DNA from: Dehalococcoidia bacterium
GTDB lineage: Bacteria > Chloroflexota > Dehalococcoidia > GIF9 > AB-539-J10
NCBI GenBank assembly: GCA_014859205.1
Contig: JACUUR010000006.1
Location: 1-32,839, forward strand
Direction: 5' to 3'
Length of the DNA: 32,839 bases
The translations under genes and the position numbers were made by a program. Each line of letters opens with the position of its first letter. Positions within the stretch are counted from its first letter, which is position 1. The notes beneath the pieces were generated by a model. That model was given only the letters and a program-made list of their open reading frames with translations. It made no database searches and was not told the DNA's origin. This document shows positions 1 through 7,794 of this stretch, piece after piece.

Positions 1-1
1 C

Positions 2-1183
2 ATGCCCGAACACCGCAGGCTGGCACTGGAGGCGGCACGCAAATCGCTGGTCCTGCTCAGGAACCAGGATGGTCTGCTGCCGCTGGAGAAGAACGTCGGG
101 ACCATCGCTGTAATAGGGCCAAATGCAGATAACGCCAGGAACATGCTGGGGGACTACACCTATGCTGCTCATATCGACCTGATCGCGATCACGGCGACCG
201 CGCTGGGCACGCCGTTACAGATACCAAGTAGTGACGAAGACCGGATTGGTGTTCGCGTAGTTACGGTGAACGAGGGCATCAGGGCGAAGTGCTCACCCGG
301 GACCAGGGTGCTTTATGCCCGGGGCTGTGACGTGGCCGGCACGTCAAGGACCGGCTTCGCCGAGGCCGTGAGAATCGCCGGCGAGGCCGATGTGGCTGTG
401 GTGGTGGTGGGCGGCAAGTCCGGTCTGACCCCGGACTGCACCTGCGGCGAGATGAGGGACAGCGCCGAGCTTCGCCTGCCGGGAGTGCAGGATGATCTGG
501 TGAAAGCCGTCTTTGAAACCGGCACCCCGGTCGTGCTTGTTCTAGTGAACGGGCGACCGTTGGCCCTCGGCTGGATGGCAAAGCAGATACCCGCCATCGT
601 GCAGGCCTGGTTGCCCGGCGAGGAGGGCGGCAATGCCATTGCTGACGCGCTGTTCGGTGACTACAACCCGGGCGGCAAGTTGCCCGTATCGATGCCTGAG
701 AGAGTGGGGCAGGTCCCCGTCTATTACGGTCACAAGCCATCAGGGGCCAGGTCACAGGTTTGGGGAGACTATGTTGAGGCGAGCACCGGTCCTGCCTTTG
801 AGTTCGGCTATGGGCTGAGCTACACGACCTTTGAGATGAGCAACCTCAGGATAGAGCCCGCCAGGATCAGGGCAGAAGACACCGTTTCGGTGCAGGTCGA
901 TGTGCGCAACACCGGCAGCAGGTACGGCGACGAGGTCGTCCAGCTTTACATAAATGACCCCTCTGCCAGCGTCACCCGGCCTGTCAAAGAGCTTAAGGGT
1001 TTTCGCAGAATCGCCCTGGAGCCAGGTGGGACCCAGACGGTGTTGTTCGATCTGCCGGCAGAGACGCTCGGCTTCTATGACCGGGAGATGAGATTCGCCG
1101 TTGAGCCCGGCACCTTCAAGGTCATGGTGGGCCGCTCCTCCCGGGACATCGTCCTTGAGGGCGTGTTTGAGGTCTTACCCTAG
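2..1183 (+). CDS. Glycoside hydrolase family 3 (beta-glucosidase-like), C-terminal part, 5' truncated
   Basis: This is the C-terminal 393 residues of a GH3 enzyme that removes terminal sugars from beta-glycosides. The first visible residues (EAARKSLVLLRN, then GLLPLEK) match the start of the GH3 alpha/beta sandwich domain, so the N-terminal TIM barrel with the nucleophile Asp lies outside the window. The methionine given by the ORF track is internal, not a real start. The sandwich domain runs to about residue 250 (AVVVVGGKSG, ELRLPGVQDDL, LPGEEGGNAIADALFGDYNPGGKLP). A fibronectin type III-like domain follows at about 285-390 (VQVDVRNTGSRYGDEVVQLY). Substrate and cellular location cannot be judged without the N-terminus. 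Its last 9 bases overlap the convergent CoA ligase gene. There is no obvious functional link to the CoA cluster next door. Confidence 0.9.
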   Translation: MPEHRRLALEAARKSLVLLRNQDGLLPLEKNVGTIAVIGPNADNARNMLGDYTYAAHIDLIAITATALGTPLQIPSSDEDRIGVRVVTVNEGIRAKCSPGTRVLYARGCDVAGTSRTGFAEAVRIAGEADVAVVVVGGKSGLTPDCTCGEMRDSAELRLPGVQDDLVKAVFETGTPVVLVLVNGRPLALGWMAKQIPAIVQAWLPGEEGGNAIADALFGDYNPGGKLPVSMPERVGQVPVYYGHKPSGARSQVWGDYVEASTGPAFEFGYGLSYTTFEMSNLRIEPARIRAEDTVSVQVDVRNTGSRYGDEVVQLYINDPSASVTRPVKELKGFRRIALEPGGTQTVLFDLPAETLGFYDREMRFAVEPGTFKVMVGRSSRDIVLEGVFEVLP

Positions 1184-2773
1184 CTTGCGCAGCTCCGCTC
1201 TCAGCACCTTGCCCAGAAGGTTCCTGGGCAGGGATTCCATGAACTGCACCTTCTTAGGCAGCTTGAAAGTGGGCATGCGCTCCTTGCAGAAGGCGATCAG
1301 TTCTTCCTCGCTTACACGTTCTCCCTGCTTGATGACCACGAAGGCCTTTATCTCCTCTCCGTATACGGGATCGGGGACACCCACCACGCCTGCTTCGGCT
1401 ATCGAGGGGTGCTGTAGAAGCGTCTCCTCGACCTCCGCGGGGGACACGTTTTCGCCGCCTCTGATGATGATGTCCTTCTTGCGCGCCGTGATGTAGAAAT
1501 AGCCGTCCTTGTCGACATATCCTATGTCGCCCGTATGGAGCCAGCCGTCTCTAATGGTACGGGCCGTCTCCTCAGGCAGGTTCCAGTAGCCTTTCATCAG
1601 CGTGGGCCCCCTGACCACTATCTCGCCTTGCTCGCCCGGCCGAAGCTCCCCGCCGTTCTCATCGACAACTCTCATGGCGTTGCACTTGAGCAGGCTCTTG
1701 CCGATGGAGCCATACTTGGGCGTCAGGTCGCCCGGCTGGCCAGTAGTAATAGCACCAGATTCGGTGAGGCCCCACCCCTCCCGAATGTCCACGCCCACCC
1801 TTTCCTTCCATCGCAGAGCTGTCTCCACCGGCAGAGGCGCCCCACCGCACTGACAGTCCTCAAGAGAGCTCAGGTCGTAGCTGTCCAGCCCGGGAAAGTC
1901 CAGCATCTGGATGTACATGGTGGGCACCGCGGCCATCTGAGTTACCCGGAATGCCTGAATGGCTTTCAGTGCCTCTTCGACGTTCCACCAGCGCAACAGG
2001 ATCGATCGTCCGCCCACCAGCATGCCGGTATTGCCGAAGGCAATGCCGAAGGAGTGCGAGAGAGGCAGCACCGCCAAACTGACCATGGCCCGGTTCACCC
2101 CGGAGACCCGCTGGTTGAGCTCCTCGATCCGGAGTGATCGGGCATCAAAGGAGCGGCTGTGCAACTGGAGGGTCAGCGAGCGGTGGACCAGTATGTACTC
2201 ATAGAAGAACAGAGCGTTGATGTGAAGCGAATAATGCGTATGCATCACGCCCTTGGGCGGACCTGTGGTGCCGGCGGTGTATATCAGGGCGGCTACATCG
2301 TCATTGTCGGTCTGCTCAATCGTTAGCTGAGGCGAACTTGTTGACATAATATCTCGATAGGAGAGGGTTCCAGGAACGTCACCGCCGTCTGTGAGTATGA
2401 CATGCTGCAGGCTCGGGGTCTGCCTCTGTGCCTCCAGGACGCGGCCTACGAAATCTGAGCTGGTCAGGATGGCCTTGGCTCCGGAGTCTTGATATATGTA
2501 CGCGGCCTGGTCGGGTCGCAACAGGGGGTTCACGGGCACCACAACCGCGCCTATCTTGTATATGGCAGGGAAGGCAGAAAGCACCTCAGGGCTGTTGGGC
2601 ATCTGTACACCGACCCGGTCTCCTCTCTGGACACCCAACCCTTTGAGCGCATTGCCCAGCCGGTTGGCGCTCTCGTTCATCTCGGTATTCTTGTACCATC
2701 TTCCTTCGAAATAGGTGCTGTCGTATTCGCCGAACCTCTTGATGCTATCCTCTATGCCCTGGCCGATGTTCAT
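1175..2773 (-). CDS. Acyl-CoA synthetase / AMP-dependent CoA ligase
   Basis: This 532-residue ligase activates a carboxylic acid to its CoA thioester by way of an acyl-adenylate. Visible ANL-superfamily motifs are the P-loop YTAGTTGPPKG at 165-175, GWGLTESG, the hinge-region GWLHTGDIGYVDKDGY, the RKKDIIIRGGENVSP segment, and a C-terminal PRNLLGKVLR containing the expected adenylation lysine. The ATG has a good ribosome site (GGAGGGTGAAGG) just upstream. Compared with ordinary family members, an extra segment of about 30 Arg/Ser-rich residues sits at about 196-228, between MHTH and the PLSHSFG motif. The gene diverges from the beta-oxidation set starting at 3059 and shares its control region, so it is the likely activating enzyme of that pathway. 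The chain length or ring system of its substrate cannot be told from sequence. Confidence 0.92.
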   Translation of the reverse strand: MNIGQGIEDSIKRFGEYDSTYFEGRWYKNTEMNESANRLGNALKGLGVQRGDRVGVQMPNSPEVLSAFPAIYKIGAVVVPVNPLLRPDQAAYIYQDSGAKAILTSSDFVGRVLEAQRQTPSLQHVILTDGGDVPGTLSYRDIMSTSSPQLTIEQTDNDDVAALIYTAGTTGPPKGVMHTHYSLHINALFFYEYILVHRSLTLQLHSRSFDARSLRIEELNQRVSGVNRAMVSLAVLPLSHSFGIAFGNTGMLVGGRSILLRWWNVEEALKAIQAFRVTQMAAVPTMYIQMLDFPGLDSYDLSSLEDCQCGGAPLPVETALRWKERVGVDIREGWGLTESGAITTGQPGDLTPKYGSIGKSLLKCNAMRVVDENGGELRPGEQGEIVVRGPTLMKGYWNLPEETARTIRDGWLHTGDIGYVDKDGYFYITARKKDIIIRGGENVSPAEVEETLLQHPSIAEAGVVGVPDPVYGEEIKAFVVIKQGERVSEEELIAFCKERMPTFKLPKKVQFMESLPRNLLGKVLRAELRKLG

Positions 2774-2847
2774 CCTTCACCCTCCTGGTTCAGTATCGAG
2801 CAGTATGCGGTGCCGGTGAGCCTTGAGTTCATCTGATCTCGGGGCCG

Positions 2848-2877
2848 ATAGTACAACTCCCGTGAAGGGGCCGTCAA
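2848..2877 (-). promoter_or_regulatory. Possible sigma-70 promoter of the CoA ligase
   Basis: On the minus strand TTGACG (5 of 6 consensus matches) is followed after 18 bases by TACTAT (4 of 6), about 75 bases upstream of the ligase ATG. It was found by eye only. Confidence 0.4.
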
Positions 2878-2880
2878 GTG

Positions 2881-2909
2881 ACAGAGGGGCGCTCTCGGGC
2901 GGCCTCTGT
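2881..2909. repeat. Inverted repeat ACAGAGG-N15-CCTCTGT in the divergent control region
   Basis: A perfect 7-base inverted repeat lies between the two divergent promoters, immediately behind the minus-strand -35 box. Its placement suits an operator controlling both the ligase and the beta-oxidation genes. No regulator gene is encoded next to it, so the function is inferred. The rest of the 285-base gap shows nothing else recognisable. Confidence 0.35.
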
Positions 2910-2991
2910 AAGAGCGAGGCAGCTGCTGCTATAGCGATGTGCACGAATGAGCGTATCGTCGCTAAGGGCGCACTTCTAAGGCTGTCGGGGT

Positions 2992-3020
2992 TTGACATGA
3001 GACAGTTTGTATGCCATAGT
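2992..3020 (+). promoter_or_regulatory. Sigma-70 promoter of the beta-oxidation gene set
   Basis: A perfect TTGACA is followed after 17 bases by CATAGT (4 of 6). It lies about 40 bases before the first gene, which has the strong ribosome site AGGAGG seven bases from its ATG. Confidence 0.6.
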
Positions 3021-3058
3021 CTCTCGGGTCCGCAAAGCTTGTGTCAGGAGGTTAACCA

Positions 3059-4501
3059 ATGGTCGGCATCACTTCTTACGGAGCTTACATCCCCCGATAT
3101 CGAATGAACCACAACACCCTGTTCACGGCTGTTGGCTTTCTGTTGACTTTTCCGCCGCCCGGTGAGAACGCCATCGCCAATCAAGATGAGGATACTCTCA
3201 CCATGGCGGTGGCCGCAGGAGTTGACTGCCTTGCGAGTAAGAAGCGGGAGATGGTCGATGGAATCTACCTTGCCTCCACAAGTCAGCCCTATGCGGTCAG
3301 GCAGAATTCCGTCCTGATAGCTACGGCCCTTGATCTGCCCTGCGGCATCAGGAGCGCCGACTTCACGGGCTCTACGAGGTCGGGAACGACGGCGCTGCTT
3401 GCTGCCTTTGATGCTGTGAAGGGAGAGATGTGCGGCAGTGTGCTCGTCTGTGCCTCTGATTGCCGCTTAAGCAAGCCGGGCAGCCCGCAGGAGTATCTGT
3501 ACGGCGATGGGGCTGCCTCCCTGCTTGTGGGCAACGAGGACGTGATCGCCACGTTCGAGGGCGCGTATTCTGTCTCCTATGATTTTCCCGATCGCTGGAA
3601 GGCCAGTTCAGAGAAGTTCGAGCACGCCTGGGAGGACCGCTTCATTCGCGATTCGGGCTATAGCCAGTTCGTCCTGGAGGCCATCTCCGGCCTGCTCAAG
3701 AGGTATAACCTCGACATCAAGGACTTCGCCAGGATAGCGTATCCCGGCCTATACGCACGGGAACACGGCGCCATTGCCAAGCGCCTCGGTGCCGACCCTG
3801 CCCAGCTTCAGGATACCCTGCTGAGCACGATTGGCGATACCGGTGCAGCCTCTCCTCTTATGATGCTGGTAGCGGCACTGGAAGGGGCCAAGCCCAACGA
3901 CATGATTCTGGTGGCCGGCTTCGGCAACGGCAGCGATGCCATGTTCTTGCGCGTGACCGATAGGATAAGCGATCTCAGTGAGAGGCGGGCGGTGAAGAAG
4001 CACCTGGCGGCCAAGAAAGACCTGGCCAGTTATGAGAAGTATCTCGCCTTCAGAAATCTGGCGCCGTTTGACCTGGGCATGCGCGGCGAGATCAGCATCC
4101 GGACTCCCATGTCGGCCCTGTTCAGGGAGCGAAAGGTGGTCCTGTCCCTCTGCGGCTCGAAGTGCCAGAGATGCGGCACACCTCAGTACCCGTATCAGAG
4201 GATATGTGTGAACCCGGACTGTGGAGCCGTTGACCAGATGGAGGACTACCGGTTCTCGGACAAGAAGGGAGTCATCTTCACCTACACGGGTGATTATCTG
4301 GCTGCCAGCATGGACCCGCCCTCATTGTACGGCCTGATCGATTTTGATGGGGGTGGCAGATTCTGGTTCGATTTCACAGATTGTGACATGGACTCCGTGA
4401 AGGTGGGCATGCCGGTGGAGATGACCTTCCGCAGACGGTATGTTGATGAGCCCACCGGAGTTCATGGTTATTCGTGGAAGGCGACCCCCATCGGTGAGTG
4501 A
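3059..4501 (+). CDS. HMG-CoA-synthase-like protein fused to a C-terminal DUF35 (zinc ribbon + OB-fold) domain; catalytic residues missing
   Basis: This 480-residue protein has two parts. Residues 1 to about 350 resemble archaeal-type HMG-CoA synthase (start MVGITSYGAYIPRYR, then DEDTLTMAV, SQPYAV, GDTGAASPLMML). Residues 369-388 form a zinc ribbon (CQRCG...CVNPDC) and 389-470 an OB-fold with the pattern of DUF35 proteins, which bind CoA and join thiolases. Aligned from memory with archaeal HMG-CoA synthase, the nucleophile Cys of the EFACKAGTAA motif is Thr106 here (TGSTRSGTTA). The conserved HQPNGK segment reads AYPGLYAR, so the catalytic His is also gone. It is therefore unlikely to make HMG-CoA. 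Known archaeal complexes join HMG-CoA synthase, thiolase and DUF35 through a shared CoA site, and the next gene is a thiolase. I infer a structural or substrate-channelling partner of that thiolase. Confidence 0.85.
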   Translation: MVGITSYGAYIPRYRMNHNTLFTAVGFLLTFPPPGENAIANQDEDTLTMAVAAGVDCLASKKREMVDGIYLASTSQPYAVRQNSVLIATALDLPCGIRSADFTGSTRSGTTALLAAFDAVKGEMCGSVLVCASDCRLSKPGSPQEYLYGDGAASLLVGNEDVIATFEGAYSVSYDFPDRWKASSEKFEHAWEDRFIRDSGYSQFVLEAISGLLKRYNLDIKDFARIAYPGLYAREHGAIAKRLGADPAQLQDTLLSTIGDTGAASPLMMLVAALEGAKPNDMILVAGFGNGSDAMFLRVTDRISDLSERRAVKKHLAAKKDLASYEKYLAFRNLAPFDLGMRGEISIRTPMSALFRERKVVLSLCGSKCQRCGTPQYPYQRICVNPDCGAVDQMEDYRFSDKKGVIFTYTGDYLAASMDPPSLYGLIDFDGGGRFWFDFTDCDMDSVKVGMPVEMTFRRRYVDEPTGVHGYSWKATPIGE

Positions 4502-4541
4502 CCTGGGCGAACGGCAATAAAGCGTACGGAGGAAGCAAGAC

Positions 4542-5744
4542 ATGGCAGAAGGCATTAGAGACAAGGTCGCTATTATAGGCATGGGCTGCACCAAGTTCGG
4601 GGAACTGTGGGACAAGAGCGCCGACGACCTGATGGTGGACGCCTTTAAGGAGTGCATAGAGGATGCCGGCCTGGATAAGAAGGACCTCAATGCTGCCTGG
4701 TTCGGCGTGCATTTTGAGGAACAGAGCGTGGGAAAGGGGGCTACCTCACTGGCTCTGGCCCTGAAGTTGCCCTTTCTTCCGGTCACCAGGACCGAGAACT
4801 TCTGCGCCACTGCCACGGAGGCCTTCCGTGGTGCCTGCTACGGTGTAGCTTCAGGCGCTTATGACATAGCCCTGGCCCTGGGCGTGGAGAAGCTTAAGGA
4901 TACGGGATACGGCGGACTGCCTGGGGGGCCGGGACTTATGGGCACCAAGAGCGCGCTGATTATGCCTAAACTGACCGCCCCCGGGGCTTTTGCCATGATG
5001 GCCACCAGATATTTCTCAGTGTATGGCCTCAGTCCGGAGGACGGTAAGCGAATGCTGGCCAAGGTATCGGCCAAGAGCCATTACAACGGGGCCCGCAACC
5101 CCAAGGCACATCTGCGCCGTGAGGTGACGGAAGAACAGATACTGAAGGCCCCTGTCATCGCCTGGCCGCTGGGGCTGTTTGACTGCTGCGGAGTGAGTGA
5201 TGGCGCAGCGGCTGCCATCGTTACCAGGGCCGACCTGGCCAAGAAGTTCCGGCCCGATCCCATACATGTAAAGGCGCTCCAGGTGGCTGTGAGTTCCGGC
5301 GAGGAGTTGATGTATACCAAGTGGGATGGAGCGCATGTTGAGAGCGGTTACCGTGCCGGCATGCTGGCCTATGAAGAGGCGGGCATTAAGAACCCGCGTG
5401 AGGAGATCAGTATGGCTGAGGTGCACGATTGCTTCTCCATCACCGAGGCGGTGACCATGGAGGACCTACAGTTCAGCCCCAGGGGCAAGGTCAAGGACGA
5501 CATCGAGGCCGGCCGCTTCGACCTTGACGGCCCGCAGCCTATTCAGCCTGACGGTGGCCTCAAGTGCTTCGGGCATCCTATCGGCGCCTCTGGCCTTCGG
5601 ATGCTGTATGAGATGTACAAGCAATTGCAGGGCAAGGCTGATCTGCCGGAACGGCAGATCAAGAATCCCAGGCTGGGCCTGACCCATAACATGGGCGGGT
5701 TTCCGGCCATGAATATCGTTAGCGTGGCCATTGTTGGACTGTAG
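4542..5744 (+). CDS. SCP-x/lipid-transfer-type thiolase (acyl-CoA acetyltransferase)
   Basis: This 400-residue thiolase-fold enzyme should cleave a 3-ketoacyl-CoA with free CoA, or act as a carbon-carbon lyase on a CoA ester. The nucleophile Cys is Cys88 (ENFCAT). The His of the GHPIGASG loop is His345, and the C-terminus carries THNMGG (from 381) instead of the CxG motif of classical thiolases. That pattern marks the SCP-x/BbsB-like branch, whose members usually work with a DUF35 partner. Such a partner is supplied by the preceding gene, 40 bases upstream. The ribosome site GGAGGA is eight bases before the ATG. The Cys at position 88 favours true thiolysis over the Ltp2-type retro-aldol reaction, in which this Cys is not used. 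The substrate is unknown. Confidence 0.88.
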   Translation: MAEGIRDKVAIIGMGCTKFGELWDKSADDLMVDAFKECIEDAGLDKKDLNAAWFGVHFEEQSVGKGATSLALALKLPFLPVTRTENFCATATEAFRGACYGVASGAYDIALALGVEKLKDTGYGGLPGGPGLMGTKSALIMPKLTAPGAFAMMATRYFSVYGLSPEDGKRMLAKVSAKSHYNGARNPKAHLRREVTEEQILKAPVIAWPLGLFDCCGVSDGAAAAIVTRADLAKKFRPDPIHVKALQVAVSSGEELMYTKWDGAHVESGYRAGMLAYEEAGIKNPREEISMAEVHDCFSITEAVTMEDLQFSPRGKVKDDIEAGRFDLDGPQPIQPDGGLKCFGHPIGASGLRMLYEMYKQLQGKADLPERQIKNPRLGLTHNMGGFPAMNIVSVAIVGL

Positions 5745-5770
5745 AGCAAGGCGCAGCGACGAGACTGGCT

Positions 5771-6244
5771 ATGACTGAGGGTAGCCTGATCACCGATGAG
5801 CTACGGGCATTGATAGGTGTTGCCTGGGAGCCCGCTGTTTTCAAGATCGAGGAGGGCGCCATCCAGAGGTACGCCCAGGCTATTGGCGACCCCAACCCCA
5901 TGTTCAATGACCCCGAATATGCACGCATGACCAGGCATGGTCGGCTGCTGGCCCCTCCCGGCTTCACCGGCTGGCCTGTCCGAGAAGCCCGTGCCAAGGA
6001 GAAGCTGTTTGATACTCTGATCAAGGCCGGAGGGCCGCCCAGGATTCTGGACGCCGGCGTTGAGTTCGAGTTCTTTGAAACTATCGGCGCCGGGGATATC
6101 TTAACCGCCACGCTCAGCGTTGCCAGCATCACCGAGCGCGACACCAGACTGGGCAGAACCATGTTTACGGCTGCCGAAACCACTTATCTGAACCAGAAGG
6201 GCGACCTGGTGCTCAGGAGCCGGTCCACCTTGATGCAGTTCTAG
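5771..6244 (+). CDS. MaoC-fold (FAS1-like dehydratase N-terminal type) protein, predicted non-catalytic hydratase subunit
   Basis: This 157-residue single hot-dog protein belongs to the MaoC/FAS1-dehydratase group (AIGDPNPMFNDPEYA, then LLAPPGFTGWPV). In the hydratase motif the Asp is kept (Asp40), but the catalytic His position is Phe45 (GDPNPMF). It therefore probably forms the partner half of a two-subunit enoyl-CoA hydratase with the next gene, as in ChsH1-ChsH2 of actinobacterial steroid breakdown. It starts 26 bases after the thiolase and lacks a strong ribosome site (only weak purine runs), so translation may depend on coupling. A free-standing dehydratase role is less likely given the missing His. 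Confidence 0.82.
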   Translation: MTEGSLITDELRALIGVAWEPAVFKIEEGAIQRYAQAIGDPNPMFNDPEYARMTRHGRLLAPPGFTGWPVREARAKEKLFDTLIKAGGPPRILDAGVEFEFFETIGAGDILTATLSVASITERDTRLGRTMFTAAETTYLNQKGDLVLRSRSTLMQF

Positions 6245-6266
6245 CCCGTCTGCGCCTGGAGGAGAG

Positions 6267-6737
6267 ATGGCTGAACAGATCTATTACGAGGATGTGCAAG
6301 CGGGGATGGAGATAACTCCCCTGGCCAAGATTGCCACCAGCCTCATGCTCGTCAAGTGGGCGGGGGCCTCGGGAGATTTCAATCCTCTTCATTATGAGGA
6401 CGACTTTGCTAAAGCAATGGGCGTGGGTGCTCCCATTGTGCACGGCGCGCTCAAACGCGCCTGGTTAGGGCAACTGATGACCGACTGGATTGGGGAAGAG
6501 GGAAGACTCAAGAAGCTATCCTGCCAGTACCGCGGCATGGACTATCCCAGGAAGATGAAGACAATGGAGGAGCCTCATGACGGCGAGACATGGTGGTGTA
6601 AGGGCAAGGTGACCGGAAAGCATGTCGACGGCGGTGATCACCTGGTTGAATGCGAGATCTGGGTGGAGAATGGAAAGGGAGAACGGACGACGCCCGGCTC
6701 GGCCCTGGTAGCACTGCCATCCAGGGGCGCGCTGTGA
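6267..6737 (+). CDS. MaoC-family (R)-specific enoyl-CoA hydratase, catalytic subunit
   Basis: This 156-residue hot-dog protein has the full hydratase-2 motif GDFNPLH, with catalytic Asp37 and His42, followed by APIVHGALK. It should add water to a 2-enoyl-CoA, giving the (R)-3-hydroxyacyl-CoA. It follows the degenerate MaoC gene by 22 bases and has a strong ribosome site (GGAGGAG) close to its ATG. The pair most likely forms one heteromeric hydratase: this subunit supplies the catalytic residues and the other the acyl pocket. No crotonase-type hydratase is present in the cluster. Confidence 0.88.
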   Translation: MAEQIYYEDVQAGMEITPLAKIATSLMLVKWAGASGDFNPLHYEDDFAKAMGVGAPIVHGALKRAWLGQLMTDWIGEEGRLKKLSCQYRGMDYPRKMKTMEEPHDGETWWCKGKVTGKHVDGGDHLVECEIWVENGKGERTTPGSALVALPSRGAL

Positions 6738-6758
6738 GCCCCGGCCTGTGTCGGGGTT
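6737..6758 (+). other. Intercistronic hairpin
   Basis: AGCCCCG pairs with CGGGGTT (seven pairs, one G-U) across an eight-base loop, starting at the stop codon of the MaoC gene. No T-run follows, so it looks more like an mRNA-stabilising or partial-stop hairpin than an intrinsic terminator. Confidence 0.35.
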
Positions 6759-6843
6759 GAAGGATCTCGTAACACGGCGGGCGACTCGGGACCGGGGGAC
6801 TGAGTCAGAGCAAAGAACGTGAGGAATCGAAAGGAGGTAACGA

Positions 6844-7623
6844 ATGGGAAAACTAGACGGAAGAGTGGCGGTTATTACAGGGGCGGCGCGCGGCATAGGT
6901 AGGGCTGATGCCCTGTTGTTCGCCAGTGAGGGCGCCGCGGTCTTTGTCAGCGACATCGATGAGGCACCGCTGGCTGAGGTGGTCAAGGAGATAAAGGCTG
7001 CCGGAGGCAAGGCCGACGGCCTGGCCGGAGATGTCAGAAAACTGGAGGACTGTCAGAAGATCATGGACCAGGCGGCCGAGAAATTCGGCCAGATAAACAT
7101 CCTGGTCAACAATGCTGGCCTGACCAGAGATGCCCTGATCAACAGGATGAGCGAGGCGCAATGGGACACATGTGTGGATATTAGCCTCAAGGGGACCTTT
7201 AACTGCATCAAGGCAGCCTCGAAGTACCTGATGAAACAGGATAACAATGGCCGGATCATCAACGTGGCCTCGGTTGCCGGACTGATGGGCAATGTCGGAC
7301 AGATCAATTACTCCGCCGCCAAGTCGGGCCTCATCGGCTTGACCAAGACAGTAGCCAAGGAATGGGGAAGGTACGGCCTCACCTGCAATGTCATTGCCTA
7401 CGGCTTTGTAGATACGCGGTTGACCGCGGAGAAGGAAGCGCAGGAGGAGCGGGTGGACGGGGAATTGGTGGGCATACCCAAGAAGATAAGGGATCTAATG
7501 CTTCTGCAGGTTAAGCCGATGACCCCCGAGGATGCAGCCAAGCCAGTTCTGTTCCTGGCTTCGGATGACGCTGCCTTCATCACCGGGCAGGTGCTGAACG
7601 TCTCCGCCGGCATCTATATGTAG
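6844..7623 (+). CDS. Short-chain dehydrogenase/reductase (3-hydroxyacyl-CoA dehydrogenase-like)
   Basis: This 259-residue classical SDR is expected to oxidise the hydroxyacyl-CoA made by the MaoC pair, with NAD(P)+. Visible motifs are the cofactor glycine motif TGAARGIG (12-19), NNAG (89-92), and the catalytic Ser143, Tyr156 and Lys160 (YSAAK). Asp37 at the end of beta-strand 2 (VSDID) favours NAD(H). The usual catalytic Asn before LKGTF is Ser114 here, a variation tolerated in some SDRs. The ribosome site is near-perfect (AAGGAGGT, six bases from the ATG). The gene lies 106 bases after the hydratase on the same strand. A FabG-like reductase is the alternative, but no ACP or fatty-acid synthesis genes are nearby. 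Confidence 0.9.
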   Translation: MGKLDGRVAVITGAARGIGRADALLFASEGAAVFVSDIDEAPLAEVVKEIKAAGGKADGLAGDVRKLEDCQKIMDQAAEKFGQINILVNNAGLTRDALINRMSEAQWDTCVDISLKGTFNCIKAASKYLMKQDNNGRIINVASVAGLMGNVGQINYSAAKSGLIGLTKTVAKEWGRYGLTCNVIAYGFVDTRLTAEKEAQEERVDGELVGIPKKIRDLMLLQVKPMTPEDAAKPVLFLASDDAAFITGQVLNVSAGIYM

Positions 7624-7794
7624 CCCGCGATGGCGACGCTACCGTTGGACCGTGCGAAGGCTTGAGCGCTGGCTGCTGTCACCGCAGTTCGCTGTGTCTA
7701 GCTGTGGACAGGCACCTGTTGTTGAGGCTGCCCTTCACGGCGGAGATAAGGAACTGATGCTGCACCCAGGACATGCAACATAGTTGAGATAGGA

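Noticed and set aside
279-755. 158-residue ORF antisense to the GH3 gene
   Set aside because: Arg/Pro/Ser-rich low-complexity translation fully inside a clear gene; a shadow of GC-rich coding sequence.
3059-4501. Simple annotation as HMG-CoA synthase of the mevalonate pathway
   Set aside because: Catalytic Cys and His positions are substituted and no other mevalonate genes are nearby; the degradation context fits better.
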